64,000 bases of DNA, from assembly GCF_032854445.1 (NCBI RefSeq), contig NC_088305.1:11455717-11519716 (forward strand), read 5' to 3'. The stretch is from Liolophura sinensis (taxonomy: Eukaryota; Mollusca; Polyplacophora; Chitonida; Chitonidae). The translations under genes and the position numbers were made by a program. Positions 9,401 to 19,200 of this stretch are shown here, piece after piece; positions within the stretch are counted from its first letter, which is position 1; each line of letters starts with the position of its first letter. The notes beneath the pieces are model-generated. The model was not told the origin of the DNA, made no database searches, and saw only the letters and a program-made list of their open reading frames with translations.

Positions 9401-11795
9401 GGGATATTTTTTACTTATACGTTGGCGGTCAGTTTTATGGGTGTAGGATACCGTAATGCCCGGGGGGGTGAGGAGTGGGAAGGAGGGAGTGGGGCTTGTA
9501 ATGGTAAATTACAGATATGTACACCATGTTGGTGTCGTAGACCACTTATCATTACCAAGGTTTCAACTATGCAAATTCTCTGTTCAACTAAGGTCAGATT
9601 TGAACCTTCACTTCGGGTGTCCTAGAGAATAAAATGCAAACTCCTTAAACCACTTGAGTTTAACCGTCGTAGCTTATACGTCTAGTGTGTTAGATGGCTT
9701 TAAAAAATCTCTGTAACTTATCAGTGTAGTTGCTCCAAAAAGATCTTTCGGGTTGTGCTATTGTCTTTTGACACAAAGGATGTATTGGTATCTTTTGGTA
9801 AGTAGTTCCCTTGTTCCAATGCTTCCCGGATCCCAATGGTCTCAGTGTTAATATGTTCATTTTCCAATGGCTCCCCGTTTCCCAATGGATTGCAAGTGCA
9901 AGTGGTTATCTTGTTCCAATGCTTCCCGGATCCCAATGGTCCCAGTGTTAATATGTTCATTTTCCAGTGGTTCCCCGTTTCCCAATGGATCGCAAGTGCA
10001 AGTGGTTCTCTTGTTCCAATGCTTCCCGGATCCCAATGGTCTCAGTGTTAATATGTTCATTTTCCCCGTTTCCCAATGGATCGCAAGTGCAAGTGGTTCT
10101 CTTGTTCCAATGCTTCCCGGATCCCAATGGTCTCAGTGTTAATATGTTCATTTTCACTGTTTCCCAATGGATCGCAAGTGCAAGTGGTTCTCTTGTTCCA
10201 ATGCTTCCCGGATCCCAATGGTCCCAGTGTTAATATGTTCATTTTCCAATGGTTCCCCGTTTTCCAATGGATCGCAAGTGCAAGTGGTTCTCTTGTTCCA
10301 ATGCTTTCCGGATCCCAATGGTCCCAGGGTTCCACTGGTTATTACGTTCATTTTCCAATAGTTCCCCGTTTCCCAATGTATCGCAAGTGCAAGTGGTTCT
10401 CTTGTTTCAATGTCCTCATCAGACCTATACCCGCCCCAGTAACAGTTTGCCTCAAATATTATTGGCCCACTGACGCAGTTTTTAGAATATCAAACATTAT
10501 CTAATGGAAATTAAAATTACATAATGCATGTATATTATTTATACATTTAAATGGGCTTCTTGTAATGAGTTTATTTCGGCCTTGACCTTTCCCACTCCCT
10601 GGGCGAGCGATTGCCTTCAGGGTGTGCTTAGACTTATACGACTTGTATGTGAGGTCAGAATGAAAGCATGAAATAACCGAGAATTGATTATGAAGTAAAT
10701 TTTGTTTAATTTGTCAGCACAATGACCTAGGAATCTACAGTGTAAAACACCAATCAAATAAATAAATAAATAAATCCTTCAGTTTACCATCTCCTTTCCA
10801 GCTTTACTGCTTATCCTGTATTCAAATTTCGAAAGGTCGATTTGAGCAGAAGCTAACAGAACATTATGACAGGTTCGATGCCTAGTTTGGCGTAGTTACC
10901 ATGGTCTTCATCATCAAGTCATGTTCAGTGTGTACGATACCATTCCCTGATCCAACTTTACTTTATTTCTGCATTTATGTCGCTTATCAGATAGGAGAAA
11001 CCACACGGTCTGTTGTGGAGTGAGCATTGCCTTGCATAATGGTTATATAGAGAGTCCACCTGGAAGTCAGGAGACCTGAGACCAAACTGGGCATCTCCTA
11101 ACGACAAGGCATATTCGTGATGCAGGTTCATCCCGGCCTTTGACAGGGAATTTGTACATTCCTGGCTCTCGCTATTTGTAGGTAGGAGCCTTGGTGAGAA
11201 CAAACGGTATACTGCCTTGTTAGTAGTCTTCCACCAATATGGCGTGCAAAACGTCACGTAAAAAATTTCGTTAATAACTTGACGAAAGTCGGCGGTTTAT
11301 TCCGTTACCCTCCATCCATACAGCTGACTGCCACGGTATAAGTGAAAAATTAACGAGAATGGCGTTAAACACTTAATACTCTGTTCTAGGCACAGGTCAA
11401 AATCATCCGGTGATGTAAGAGGCAGAGGCACTGTTACCGGAAGTGAAGTAGCAGGTGACACGGGCGTGTATGATGAAGCTGATTCACCAGCCAATCAGGA
11501 GGAGCCAGCTCACGCAGGCGCACGACCGTCTACTGTCAGCACGATCTCATACGAATCACAATTGTACATTGAGATTCTGGCCTTACATTCTGACACAATC
11601 CCTTCAAGAACAGAGGAGACACAGCCGCCCTCTCCCGGACAAGAACCCGCTGACACCCGAGTAACGCCCCTTCCTCAGGATTCGGCTTCATCCAACCCAT
11701 ACGAATCTCTAGCAAAGTTTTCTAATCTTGAACAAGACTGTAGTTATCGCAGCCTAAATTACTACGACGACTTTGTCGAGACATGCGCAAGTTAA
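353..11795 (+). CDS. Multi-domain membrane protein: pacifastin/VWC-like repeats, two cbEGF, TM, cytoplasmic tail (5' end outside window)
   Basis: I assembled this partial gene from 12 exons: 353-466, 3122-3235, 3501-3614, 3925-4035, 4639-4752, 4890-5003, 5142-5255, 5572-5685, 6775-6894, 8336-8455, 9086-9200 and 11390-11795. All have AG/GT borders and compatible phases (1-1 throughout the ectodomain, then phase 2 into the tail). The product has eight six-cysteine modules of about 38 residues, two calcium-binding EGF domains, a short linker, one hydrophobic helix followed by basic residues, and a 134-residue cytosolic tail. That is a type I surface protein layout; the signal peptide must lie upstream of the window. 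The modules fit C-x16/17-C-N-x-C-x-C-x3-G-x3-C-x4-C, which is the pacifastin pattern with a longer first loop and also resembles single VWC domains. The tail has several YxxPhi-type motifs that could serve endocytic sorting or kinases (inference). I do not recognise a named orthologue; ligand and function are unknown. Confidence 0.8.
757..876 (-). mobile_element. SINE-A fragment
   Basis: 3' half of the family, reversed: T-rich TTTATT tail, GTGTTTTACGCC-like, ACTCAAGAATATTTCACTTA and ACGACGGCGGCCAG segments. See the full copy at 37057-37315. Confidence 0.85.
2981..3017 (+). mobile_element. SINE-A 3' tail remnant
   Basis: GTAAAACACCAATAAAATAA followed by AAATA repeats, the 3' tail of SINE-A. 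Confidence 0.5.
3122..3235 (+). CDS. Exon: cysteine-rich module 2
   Basis: Acceptor AAATTACAG, donor GTGAGT. The exon is 114 bp in phase 1-1. It encodes a six-cysteine module containing DDCNTCTCRDDG and a final CTEDIC. Confidence 0.8.
3501..3614 (+). CDS. Exon: cysteine-rich module 3
   Basis: Acceptor TTATCAAAG, donor GTAAGT. The exon is 114 bp in phase 1-1. The first loop is Asn-rich and the core is DDCNTCTCRSDG. A decayed relative of this exon sits at 6268-6369. Confidence 0.8.
3925..4035 (+). CDS. Exon: cysteine-rich module 4
   Basis: Acceptor CTTACAG, donor GTAAGT. The exon is 111 bp in phase 1-1, one codon shorter in the first loop than its neighbours. The core is NDCNTCVCNEGG. All six cysteines are present. 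Confidence 0.8.
4639..4752 (+). CDS. Exon: cysteine-rich module 5
   Basis: Acceptor GCTCACAG, donor GTAAGT. The exon is 114 bp in phase 1-1. It is nearly identical to modules 6 and 7, and the flanking introns match as well, so this is a recent tandem exon duplicate. Confidence 0.85.
4890..5003 (+). CDS. Exon: cysteine-rich module 6
   Basis: Acceptor GCCCACAG, donor GTAAGT. The exon is 114 bp in phase 1-1. It begins 251 bp after the start of module 5, at the period of the exon-plus-intron duplication. Confidence 0.85.
5142..5255 (+). CDS. Exon: cysteine-rich module 7
   Basis: Acceptor GTCCACAG, donor GTAAGT. The exon is 114 bp in phase 1-1. It begins 252 bp after module 6. Its downstream intron starts with the same sequence as those after modules 5 and 6, then runs into an A-tract. 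Confidence 0.85.
5572..5685 (+). CDS. Exon: cysteine-rich module 8
   Basis: Acceptor TTTTCTCAG, donor GTGAGT. The exon is 114 bp in phase 1-1. The core is DDCNTCTCNENG and all six cysteines are present. The terminal T joins AT of the EGF exon to give Tyr. Confidence 0.8.
5755..6125 (+). repeat. Degenerate minisatellite, about 45-bp unit
   Basis: About eight diverged units repeat TTCTCATATTAGCTTTGACG followed by a TTTGT-rich stretch. It lies in the intron between module 8 and the pseudo-exon. Confidence 0.65.
6268..6369 (+). pseudogene. Decayed cysteine-rich module exon (pseudo-exon)
   Basis: The sequence aligns with the module 3 exon, sharing CTGTAACACGTG in the middle, TGTACAACCAAAGT near the end, an acceptor CTCAG and a donor GTAAGC. 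It has lost about 12 net bases. In the phase set by its neighbours it meets a TAA at 6312-6314, and the CNTC core is destroyed. Inclusion would truncate the protein, so it is presumably skipped; joining module 8 directly to the EGF exon keeps the frame. Confidence 0.7.
6499..6590 (+). repeat. Four perfect or near-perfect 23-bp tandem units
   Basis: The unit begins ATCAATGGCATTTGCCGAGT. Units 2-4 are identical and unit 1 has one change (GTCGAG). It is intronic. Confidence 0.9.
6775..6894 (+). CDS. Exon: calcium-binding EGF domain 1
   Basis: Acceptor GATTTCAG, donor GTATTT. The exon is 120 bp in phase 1-1. It starts V-D-E-C, the calcium-binding EGF signature, and has six cysteines with an aromatic PGSYRC segment and a CGAGFTGNG loop. 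Such domains normally act as rigid, calcium-stabilised extracellular spacers. Confidence 0.85.
6969..7343. mobile_element. Foldback/MITE element, about 375 bp
   Basis: The two ends are long imperfect inverted repeats of about 110 bases. For example GTAAGTATTCATTATCAATT on the left matches the complement of AATCACTTGTGGCTTCCGTT-type sequence on the right, with the arms continuing outward to AGCAACTTTATATTGC. No coding capacity is seen. It lies in the intron between the EGF exons. Confidence 0.75.
7386..8115 (+). repeat. Minisatellite, 54-bp unit, about 13 copies
   Basis: Units carry TCTGCTATATGTGAACAAAG, AACAAATCAGGTAAATCTG and TACTGGTGTGGGAC, with 10-20 percent divergence. The unit matches sequence across the donor of the EGF2 exon at 8446-8510 (TGTACAG/GTAAGGGACCTCTG...). 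Open frames seen on the minus strand here come from the repeat. Confidence 0.85.
8336..8455 (+). CDS. Exon: calcium-binding EGF domain 2
   Basis: Acceptor GATTTCAG, donor GTAAGG. The exon is 120 bp in phase 1-1. It encodes D-V-D-E-C-I-N with six cysteines and a TLGSYRC segment. It is close in sequence to the first EGF exon. The sequence across its donor resembles the 54-bp unit of the minisatellite at 7386-8115. Confidence 0.85.
9086..9200 (+). CDS. Exon: linker and transmembrane helix
   Basis: Acceptor TTTGTAG, donor GTAGAT. The exon starts in phase 1 and ends in phase 2. It encodes a short Ser/Asn/Pro linker containing an NLT sequon, then a Val/Gly/Ala/Leu helix of about 23 residues starting near VWVPVG and ending LILWRR, a basic stop-transfer. 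This marks the protein as a single-pass type I membrane protein. Confidence 0.8.
9371..9470 (-). mobile_element. Degraded SINE-A fragment
   Basis: Reversed 3' region with TTACTTATACGTTGGCGG and ATGCCCGGGGG segments. Well diverged. Confidence 0.5.
9805..10412 (+). repeat. Minisatellite, 90-100-bp unit, about 6.5 copies
   Basis: Each unit has TTGTTCCAATGCTTCCCGGA, TCCCAATGG, TGTTAATATGTTCATTTTCC and CAATGGATCGCAAGTGCAAG. Unit length varies through loss of an AATGGTTCCC segment. It lies in the intron between the TM and tail exons. Overlapping open frames on both strands are repeat artefacts. Confidence 0.9.
10741..10776 (+). mobile_element. SINE-A 3' tail remnant
   Basis: GTAAAACACCAATCAAATAA followed by four AAAT units. 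Confidence 0.6.
11035..11130 (+). mobile_element. Possible tRNA-like SINE remnant
   Basis: TGCATAATGGTTATATAGAG followed by GGAGACCTGAGACCAAACTG resembles box A and box B of SINE-C with drift. Confidence 0.3.
11390..11795 (+). CDS. Exon: cytoplasmic tail and stop codon
   Basis: Acceptor TGTTCTAG. The leading G completes an Arg codon with the preceding AG, and the frame stays open for 134 codons to TAA at 11793-11795. The start is basic (HRSKSS), as expected just inside a membrane. Tyrosines lie in YDEA, YESQ, YIEI, NPYESL, YRSL and YYDDF contexts, several fitting YxxPhi sorting motifs. None is a strict ITIM or ITAM. The middle of the tail is rich in Pro, Ser and Thr and is probably disordered. 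Confidence 0.75.
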
Positions 11796-11876
11796 TATTC
11801 TGTAGTCTGTATCCCTGTGGTTGTTTATTAACGTCAAAGGAAACACTAACGTGAAGTGTATGTAAGATGAAAGACC

Positions 11877-11882
11877 ATTAAA
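11877..11882 (+). terminator. Possible poly(A) signal (ATTAAA)
   Basis: ATTAAA lies 82 bases after the stop codon of the membrane-protein gene. A canonical AATAAA is at 12631-12636, and either could be used. Confidence 0.25.
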
Positions 11883-12630
11883 CACTGTCCATAAAATAAC
11901 TGGATATATTTTGTTAGATTTTTTTTCAGCATAAATACATTTGAATTCTACAGCAGTCTTTCCTGACAATGTTGGGACCAGTGACGTCACATCAGGGTTT
12001 GGCCGCATGATGCACACAGACTGCAAGATTTCACCAGAATGCATATACATATAGATCTATCAATGCATTCGCTGTATGGATCTTGAAATGCACTGTTTCA
12101 AGCAAAAAGTAGGATGTGATGTCACTGATACCCTTTGGTTTTACTAAAAACCACCTTAAAATCTGATGTTTTAGAAACGTTTTACACGGTTGGACAAATT
12201 CTAAATCGAAGTTATTACTTGGGCAGTGTTTAATCGTCTGTGACATACATTTCATTTCAGTGTTTTCTTTACCTATAAATATAATAATAACACAGAATTT
12301 TCAATAATTCCAGATCTGTTGAGTCTAACACATTTGCAATTTACCACAACCCTTATGCAAGTTAAAAGTTCTTGATCGCGGCGTTAACTACAAATCAATC
12401 AGTCAGTTAATCAATCAGTCGATATTCTGGAGCCAAACTAAAAAGAATCCTTATAAATCAAGATGACGTGACGTGTCCAAACATCTGTCTGATTCTTACG
12501 GTGGCTGCATTCCGCTATTCTGTGCAAATTTTTTTTTTCGCATTTTCAAGGCAGTTAATACTGAATGTATATAATTCGCCTTACTGTGCTTATTTGGCTA
12601 CTGTTATATTGTATATCCTTTACACTGTAA

Positions 12631-12636
12631 AATAAA
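12631..12636 (+). terminator. Possible distal poly(A) signal (AATAAA)
   Basis: This is a canonical hexamer 836 bases past the stop codon of the membrane-protein gene, before the SINE at 12701. AT-rich DNA makes chance occurrence likely. Confidence 0.2.
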
Positions 12637-12700
12637 TTTTACCATTATCATCTCTGTTACTGAATTCTCATGATCCTGTATGTAAAGAAATAGATGAGTA

Positions 12701-12788
12701 TTTATTTATTTGATTGGTGTTTTACGCCATACTCAAGAATATTTCACTTATACGACGGCGGCCAGCATTATGGTAGAAAGGAAACCCA
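12701..12788 (-). mobile_element. SINE-A fragment
   Basis: Reversed 3' end of SINE-A. It breaks off after GGTAGAAAGGAAACCC. Confidence 0.85.
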
Positions 12789-13120
12789 TGACTAGCTGCA
12801 GAATTACATAAAGAATTCAAACTAAACGTATAATTCTGATAAAATCATTTCGTACAGACATGTTTTTAACAAAAATATCTGCACCACCACCAACGTAGTT
12901 TCATGGCTATGGTTAATTTTTGGGTCATGTGTACACGATGGGCCACGAAGGATGGAGGAATGATGTCATGGGTGATAATTTTGAACAGACTGCTTGAAAT
13001 AAAATGTCGTGATTTCCCCTATGCACGATGTGTTTTCTCAAACTAATATGAAGTCTTTCAGAAGTGTGTCTTGAAGATGTCTGTCAAGACAAGATTCTTT
13101 AAGGCCATACGATACTTTGA

Positions 13121-13387
13121 TTATTTATTATTATATGACTGGTTTTATTTACGCCGTACTCAAAAATATTTCACTTATACGACGGCGGCCAGCATTATCG
13201 TGGGAGGAAACCGCACAGAGCCCAGGTAATACCTACGACCATCCGCAAGTTACTGGTAGACCTTTCCACGTACTACCGGAGAGGAAGCCATCAGCATGAG
13301 CTGAACTCGCAGCGACCGCATTGGTGAAAGGCTCCTGGGTCATTGTGCCGCGCTGGCGTGCTAATTTACTCGGTCATGGAGGCTCCC
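13121..13387 (-). mobile_element. SINE-A, near full length
   Basis: The whole element reversed: tail, GGCGGCCAGCATTAT, ACGACCATCCGCAAG, GAGAGGAAGCCA, and a tRNA-like head with the box B complement and GGTCATGGAGG in place of CCGTGG. Confidence 0.85.
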
Positions 13388-15130
13388 AAGATAATTAACA
13401 TCACTGCACATTGTTGCCATTGTTTAATCTGTTACACGAACAATAAGAACAAAAACCAGAGCTAAATGGGGTCAAGATTTCCGTTCATTTGCGACTTGGG
13501 TCCACGCTGACTTGGCCATGGTTCTCTTGCAATGAATAAGTACTACGTTACCCATTTTGCTACTAAAACTTCATAGCAAAGACAAAAATGATGACAAAAC
13601 TGCTAAGGAACGAACTGCTTTAGGCAGGAAATACCTACTGACAAGAGGCCTTAGTTTACCGGTTAAGAGTGATTATTCATGAAAGTTTTTTTCCAAGGGT
13701 CATTTACATTGAAAAACCTTCATGTAGAAAATCATACTATTTTGACAACTTATTTATCGGTCTATTGAAAACATAATGTAGCAGTTACCATTGAAACTTC
13801 ACGAACTTTTCCCAAAATAATTTCTTCCTTAAGGAAAATCTTATAATGAAATTCAAAATTAAGGAATTCATTTTAAGGAACAGCGGACAACTTGTTTGTA
13901 AACATGGCAACAGACAGGTTCCCACGCTGATATGTTTCTAATGCTGCCTCACTGCCATAACATTCCAAATCGACCAACACACTCCAGAGAAATAACCACA
14001 AAAACAAACTGCACCGTTGAAGCATCTGAATGCTTGACATCTTTTAATAGAAAAACTCCCCAATTCTACATGGATTTAGAAAAAAGCACTTTCGAACAGA
14101 ATTGTACAAAGCACAAAATCTGTCAGGTTAAATCGTTCGTAACACATAAAAATGTCGAATACAGATTATTATACATTGTATATCTTTATATATATTGTTA
14201 CTTAATTACAACAATGCTTGTCAAGACTTAATTCAGAATTTCAGGTATAATAGTTTTGTAGGCTTAATATAATTTATTTATTTAACTGGCGTGAAATAAT
14301 GATTCCACAATATCTGAATACATCCAAGTATATATCCACAGGGTTACAGCAGATCAAAGCCAGTTTGAAAAACAAAAATCTGTGACACTTCATGGCCAAA
14401 TCTGACAATAATTCATGATTTCACTCATATAAAAATGACAAAATCTGAAGACAGCACTGCACCATCTGGATAGTTCAGATGTTTCGCCATCTTTACCATC
14501 CAAGTGATTTTACTCAATCTATTAATGTATCGCAACTAGGCTCGAGAAGATGATGTTTCACCGTTAGATGGGAACAATAAAGAAATAAAAAAGACACCTA
14601 TGATCATGCCATGAAGAATATGTCGTATTACTAAAATTTTAGTAAATAAGATTGAACATGTGTAGATGTTCAGAAAATGGAAAATTTTTCAAATTGTCTG
14701 AACTTTTTAAAAAACTTTATGACTTTCATGACCACATAAACGGTTTTTTCTTTTCACCAACATGGGAACCCTGAATTCAAATGTGCTAAGGAAGCCGGAG
14801 TAAATGCCATGGTACAATATATACTACTCGAATGAAATTTTATTAAATGAAGTTTTCTGAAATTGACCACAGAAGATTTTGCTTGTGGCAGATTCTTTGA
14901 ATTAAGACAATGCTGCATCATTGGGCCTAGAATACGATATCTCATATATTGTATCCCAGGTAGGATAGCAATGACGGCCTAAATACATGAAGGCCGATAC
15001 ATCTTTACCAAAAATACCTGACAGACTACATTTGCATTTTTAGTTCAAAGACAAATTGGGCACTTCTACTTGTTGAGTTTCAGTCCATAAATGTCAGTTA
15101 TTTTATGTTTCCAATCTTATTATACAACTT
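13388..15130. other. Intergenic, no gene seen
   Basis: AT-rich sequence between the convergent membrane-protein gene and BARD1. I see no exon-like or RNA-like signal. Confidence 0.5.
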
Positions 15131-15441
15131 GTGAGTGAGTGAGTGCTTGGAGTTTAACGTCCTACTTCACAATTTTTCAGTCATATGACGACGAAGGAAT
15201 CCTTAAGGTGTATGTAATGTACCTCCTTGTCGCAGGACGCATTTCCACCGCTCTTTTATCTAGTGCTGTTTCACTGAGAGGACTTACCAAAGGCAACTAA
15301 GCCGTCCCGCCCGAGCCATTATACTGATACGGGTCAACCAGTCGTTGCACTATCCTCTTCATGCTGAACGCCAAGCAAGGAAGTTACAACTTCCTCTTTT
15401 TAAAGTCTTAGGTGTGACTCGACCCAGGATTGATCCTGTGA
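15131..15441 (-). mobile_element. SINE-B, nearly full body
   Basis: Reversed copy of the family described at 48037-48403. It contains the complement of the shared core TATACTGATACGGGTCAACC and the box B complement GGATTGATCC. The tRNA head beyond box B is diverged. Confidence 0.85.
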
Positions 15442-15910
15442 CATCAAAAGGCTGCCTAGGTGTTAACACAACGACAGTGATTTGCATTTTTCAGGATATT
15501 AATAAACCCATTAAGAAAACCCCATTTAAAACAAAGATATATATGCATTTTACTAGATTTCATTTTCCACAGATTATGTTCTTTCTGCATTCTAACAATG
15601 GTGTCAGTGGCACTTCAAGAATTTTAGGTGAACATAATTACATGTATAACATACAAAACTGATAAAAATTCATGTTTTATACTGCTTAAAAATAAAGTAA
15701 ATAATCAAAAAATGACATGAAATTTCGTCCTAAAATTCCATTGGCATATCTGAACAAGCCAGATCATATTATAGCATTTTGATACATGGAGACAATTCAT
15801 TGTTTCTGTGCTATTGTTAGAGCCCATTAATACTTGGTACTAAACCCTCTATAGTATTATTTTCATGAAAATGTCAAAACCTATTACAGATAAAAACATT
15901 ACAAAAAAAG

Positions 15911-16237
15911 TTATGAAAGGTCTAAAAGTTTAAATGAGGCTATAGAATCCATTAACCATGAAACTGTCACTGAACACAAGTGAGGTGATCTTATTGGTTG
16001 AAATTCTGCCCGGTTGTCATGGATAACATATATCCCACAATCCTTGAGCGGGCTGTCTGGTGAAGCATGGTAGGGCACAGTGAGGGAGGATTTGTCCAGC
16101 GTCTGTAGCTTAGGCTCTCTGGAGAGGACTGTACCACCCCCACACCTGACTAACTGGATCAACTCTGTGACGTCAGGTGTAGGATGCTCAAACGTCCCAG
16201 AGAAGTAAAACTTACAACCATCAAACAAACGGGGCAA
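15911..16237 (-). CDS. BARD1: BARD1 exon 11: second BRCT and stop
   Basis: Acceptor ATTCCTTAG. It encodes LPRLFDGCKFYFSGTF, a GGGTVLSREPK segment, VPYHASPDSP and WLMDSIASFKLL, and stops with TAA at 15911-15913. Confidence 0.93.
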   Translation of the reverse strand: MPRLFDGCKFYFSGTFEHPTPDVTELIQLVRCGGGTVLSREPKLQTLDKSSLTVPYHASPDSPLKDCGIYVIHDNRAEFQPIRSPHLCSVTVSWLMDSIASFKLLDLS

Positions 16238-19200
16238 CTAAGGAATAAAATAACAAAATTATGTCAGATACTGTTTTAGGGCAGTATGATTCTCATCTTG
16301 ACTGCCAATAATCAATGTGCCTTGATTCCGACAAAAAATTCACATTCGAATTCACATTTCTGTTACATTGTTTGACACTGTCACGTGAAATCTGGCCTCC
16401 AAATCTGTTCACTTTGATATAATTATATGTGTTAAAACATTCACTGGATGAATCTCTTTGTGGTACTAGATCTAACCTGGGATTAAAACAGATGGGTCTT
16501 TATCCCAGATCTAACTAGATTCAGGAACTGATTTACATTCAGGGTAGAAAATGATGAAAAGGCCTGGTTTTCCAAGCGGAAAAACAGTCATTGAGAATAT
16601 GAAAACATCCTCTATCATTTCTTCTCTTTTTTTTCTCTATCATCACCAAATCTAATTCTGCATTAAAATTTTGTGAATAAAGATGTAAGCAGGCAATATA
16701 TATATATATATAACACACTTCTGATTGCAACCTACGAGTACCTGATGTTCCTCATTGGAGCGCCCCCTAGTTGCGGCCTGTGTGTCTGGATTTGGGGTTG
16801 ACCCACTGACTTCAAAGGGTTCCTCAGACACACGAGAACTGTACTCAATACACATCTTCACCCCTGAATAGCCAAAGATAACAACTGCTTACAATACTAG
16901 AAAATCCCTGACAAGAAAGGTGAATCTGTGTTCCTGACATACCTGTACAATTTCATAGGTTTTATCAGAAGTCCATCACCTACGAGTATGCAACATAAAC
17001 CTATAGCTAGCCTCCACGGCACTTTACACTTTTCTTCAATCTCTAACACATTATGTGACGTATATGCGCAAACATATATTTTTCTTTCTCTCTACTGCGC
17101 AGCAAACGTTTGAGAAATGGCCGATGCATAATGGGTTCTAAATGCCGTTACGTAGAAACAGACTCGAAAAAAAATCATGACAACGGAAAGTTTTGTACAA
17201 GGACAACAATATCTTTAATAGTTTTATAGTTGCTTGGAAACATAAAAACAGTCAATGAGTTCTTGACTGCATAGCAACACTGATCAGCGAAATCATGGTA
17301 TTTAAACATGGGAGTTTCAGTTTCAAGGTGCGGACAGTTCTTGTAGGAGGCTTTTCCCCATGGTTCAGATCACAATTTCCACCCAGGAGGTTGGCATATT
17401 TCTCCACTAGGTGGCCCAAGCTTTTACAGATGACGTGTGTCGTGGAGACTAGGTAATGGGAAGATGCATACTTCTAGGTAATAGACTTCTGGTATTATGT
17501 CATGATTTGCCTCTTATGGCGGCCAACAGCTTTGAATGAATTGACTCGTCGCTTAGATTTCAATTTCTTTGACACAGATTGGCTTTGAATATGAGTTTAT
17601 GGTCCCAGAAGAAGAATTTTTGTACTAGCTTTCAGCATGTCGGTGCTGAATTCTGTTCTGCAATTCCTCTTTAAACCGTAATCATTTTATCCCTCTTCAT
17701 GAATTGCCCACAGTTGTGAGGTCAAAGGTGCTAGCTGTCAAGACAATGTTACACCGTCATGTTGATCATCAATACCATTTTACAATAATTTCCCGACCAT
17801 TAATGGAAAATATGCATAACAGAGGGAAATTTTGAGGCATAAAATATGCTCCAAAAATTAATACTAAAAAAAATACATTTGACATTTCTTCAACCATTCG
17901 CATGTTTGCAAGGTGTTTATTCAAGCACATTCTGAAGGCATTATTCTGTGTAGAGTGATAAAATTACACTTTGCGTGAAGCCATGAAATTGGCAAACGCA
18001 ACCAATGTTGTTTAGTCTCCAAAATCAAGTTCAAACAGGGTTTTCATTTAGAATTGGAGAAGGAGGTCAGAGCTCAAAAGTAGGTGGCTGAATTGAAAAT
18101 AATTATGTCACAGTTACTACTGATTTAAATGGTAAGAATATTCAATGTAGGCGGCTAAGGGGACGGCAGTAGACAGCTGTCTGCAGCTGCTACGGGGATG
18201 GCAGTACACAGCTGTCTGCAGCCTGCTACAGGGACGGCAGTACACAGTTGTCTGCAGCTGCTACGGTGATGGCAGTACACAGCTGTCTGCAGCTGCTATG
18301 TGGACAGCAGTAGACAGCTGTCTGCAGCTGCTATGGGGACGGCAGTAGACAGCTGTCTGCAGCTGCTATGGGGACGGCAGTAGACAGCTGTCTGCAGCTG
18401 CTATGGGGACGGCAGTAGACAGCTGTCTGCGGCCTGCTATGGGGACGGCAGTAGACAGCTGTCTGCAGCTGCTACGGGTACAGCAGTAGACAGCTGTCTG
18501 CAGCCTGCTACGGGGATCAGTTACAGCTTGAAGTGCGAAGAAAGTTTTTTTTTTCTTTTTTCTGGAGATTCTATTGGTCTGACTGCATAAGAGACTTATA
18601 CAACGCACATATCACACTTAATTAAACAAACTCTGAATATTACGCCCACTTAATTAGGCTCTTTTGAAGATAAATTATCACGATGAAATTCACAACAAAA
18701 CCATGTAAATTCAGCTACATCTGTCCAAAAGTAGCCCTTAATACCAATTTTGTAATATTTTATTAAGAGAACAATAAAATCATCTGCTTTACCTAAAGAA
18801 CACTACATTTCACTCTCACTGGAGTTTTGAATTGTCACTTACTGTAAATCTTCAACCTCTAAAGCACAGTGGAATTTATGCATCCAATTATTATGAAAAT
18901 GGCCCTTGAATGATTCCTTTGTGTTACTAAAGACTGCTTTATAAAACTGTACCATTATTTCTCTACACTCCATCGTTCTCACAGAAAGTTTCAAAATACT
19001 GGTCGCAGAGGCGGTTGAAAAGATTGAAGAATTAGGGTAGATTGAACCTCTGTCAAATTGAAATTTTTTTTCTTGGCTGACTGCTGATCAACTTCAGACT
19101 AATTGGTCTTATAAAAAAAAAAAAAAGAGCAAACACATCGTTTTCTTTGTTTATACTTTTTTTCCAATTTCAAAACATAATAACAGATTTTTGGACAATA

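Noticed and set aside
11297..11494. Minus-strand frame opposite the cytoplasmic-tail exon
   Set aside because: It overlaps a plus-strand exon supported by splice phase and the TM exon, and shows no domain.
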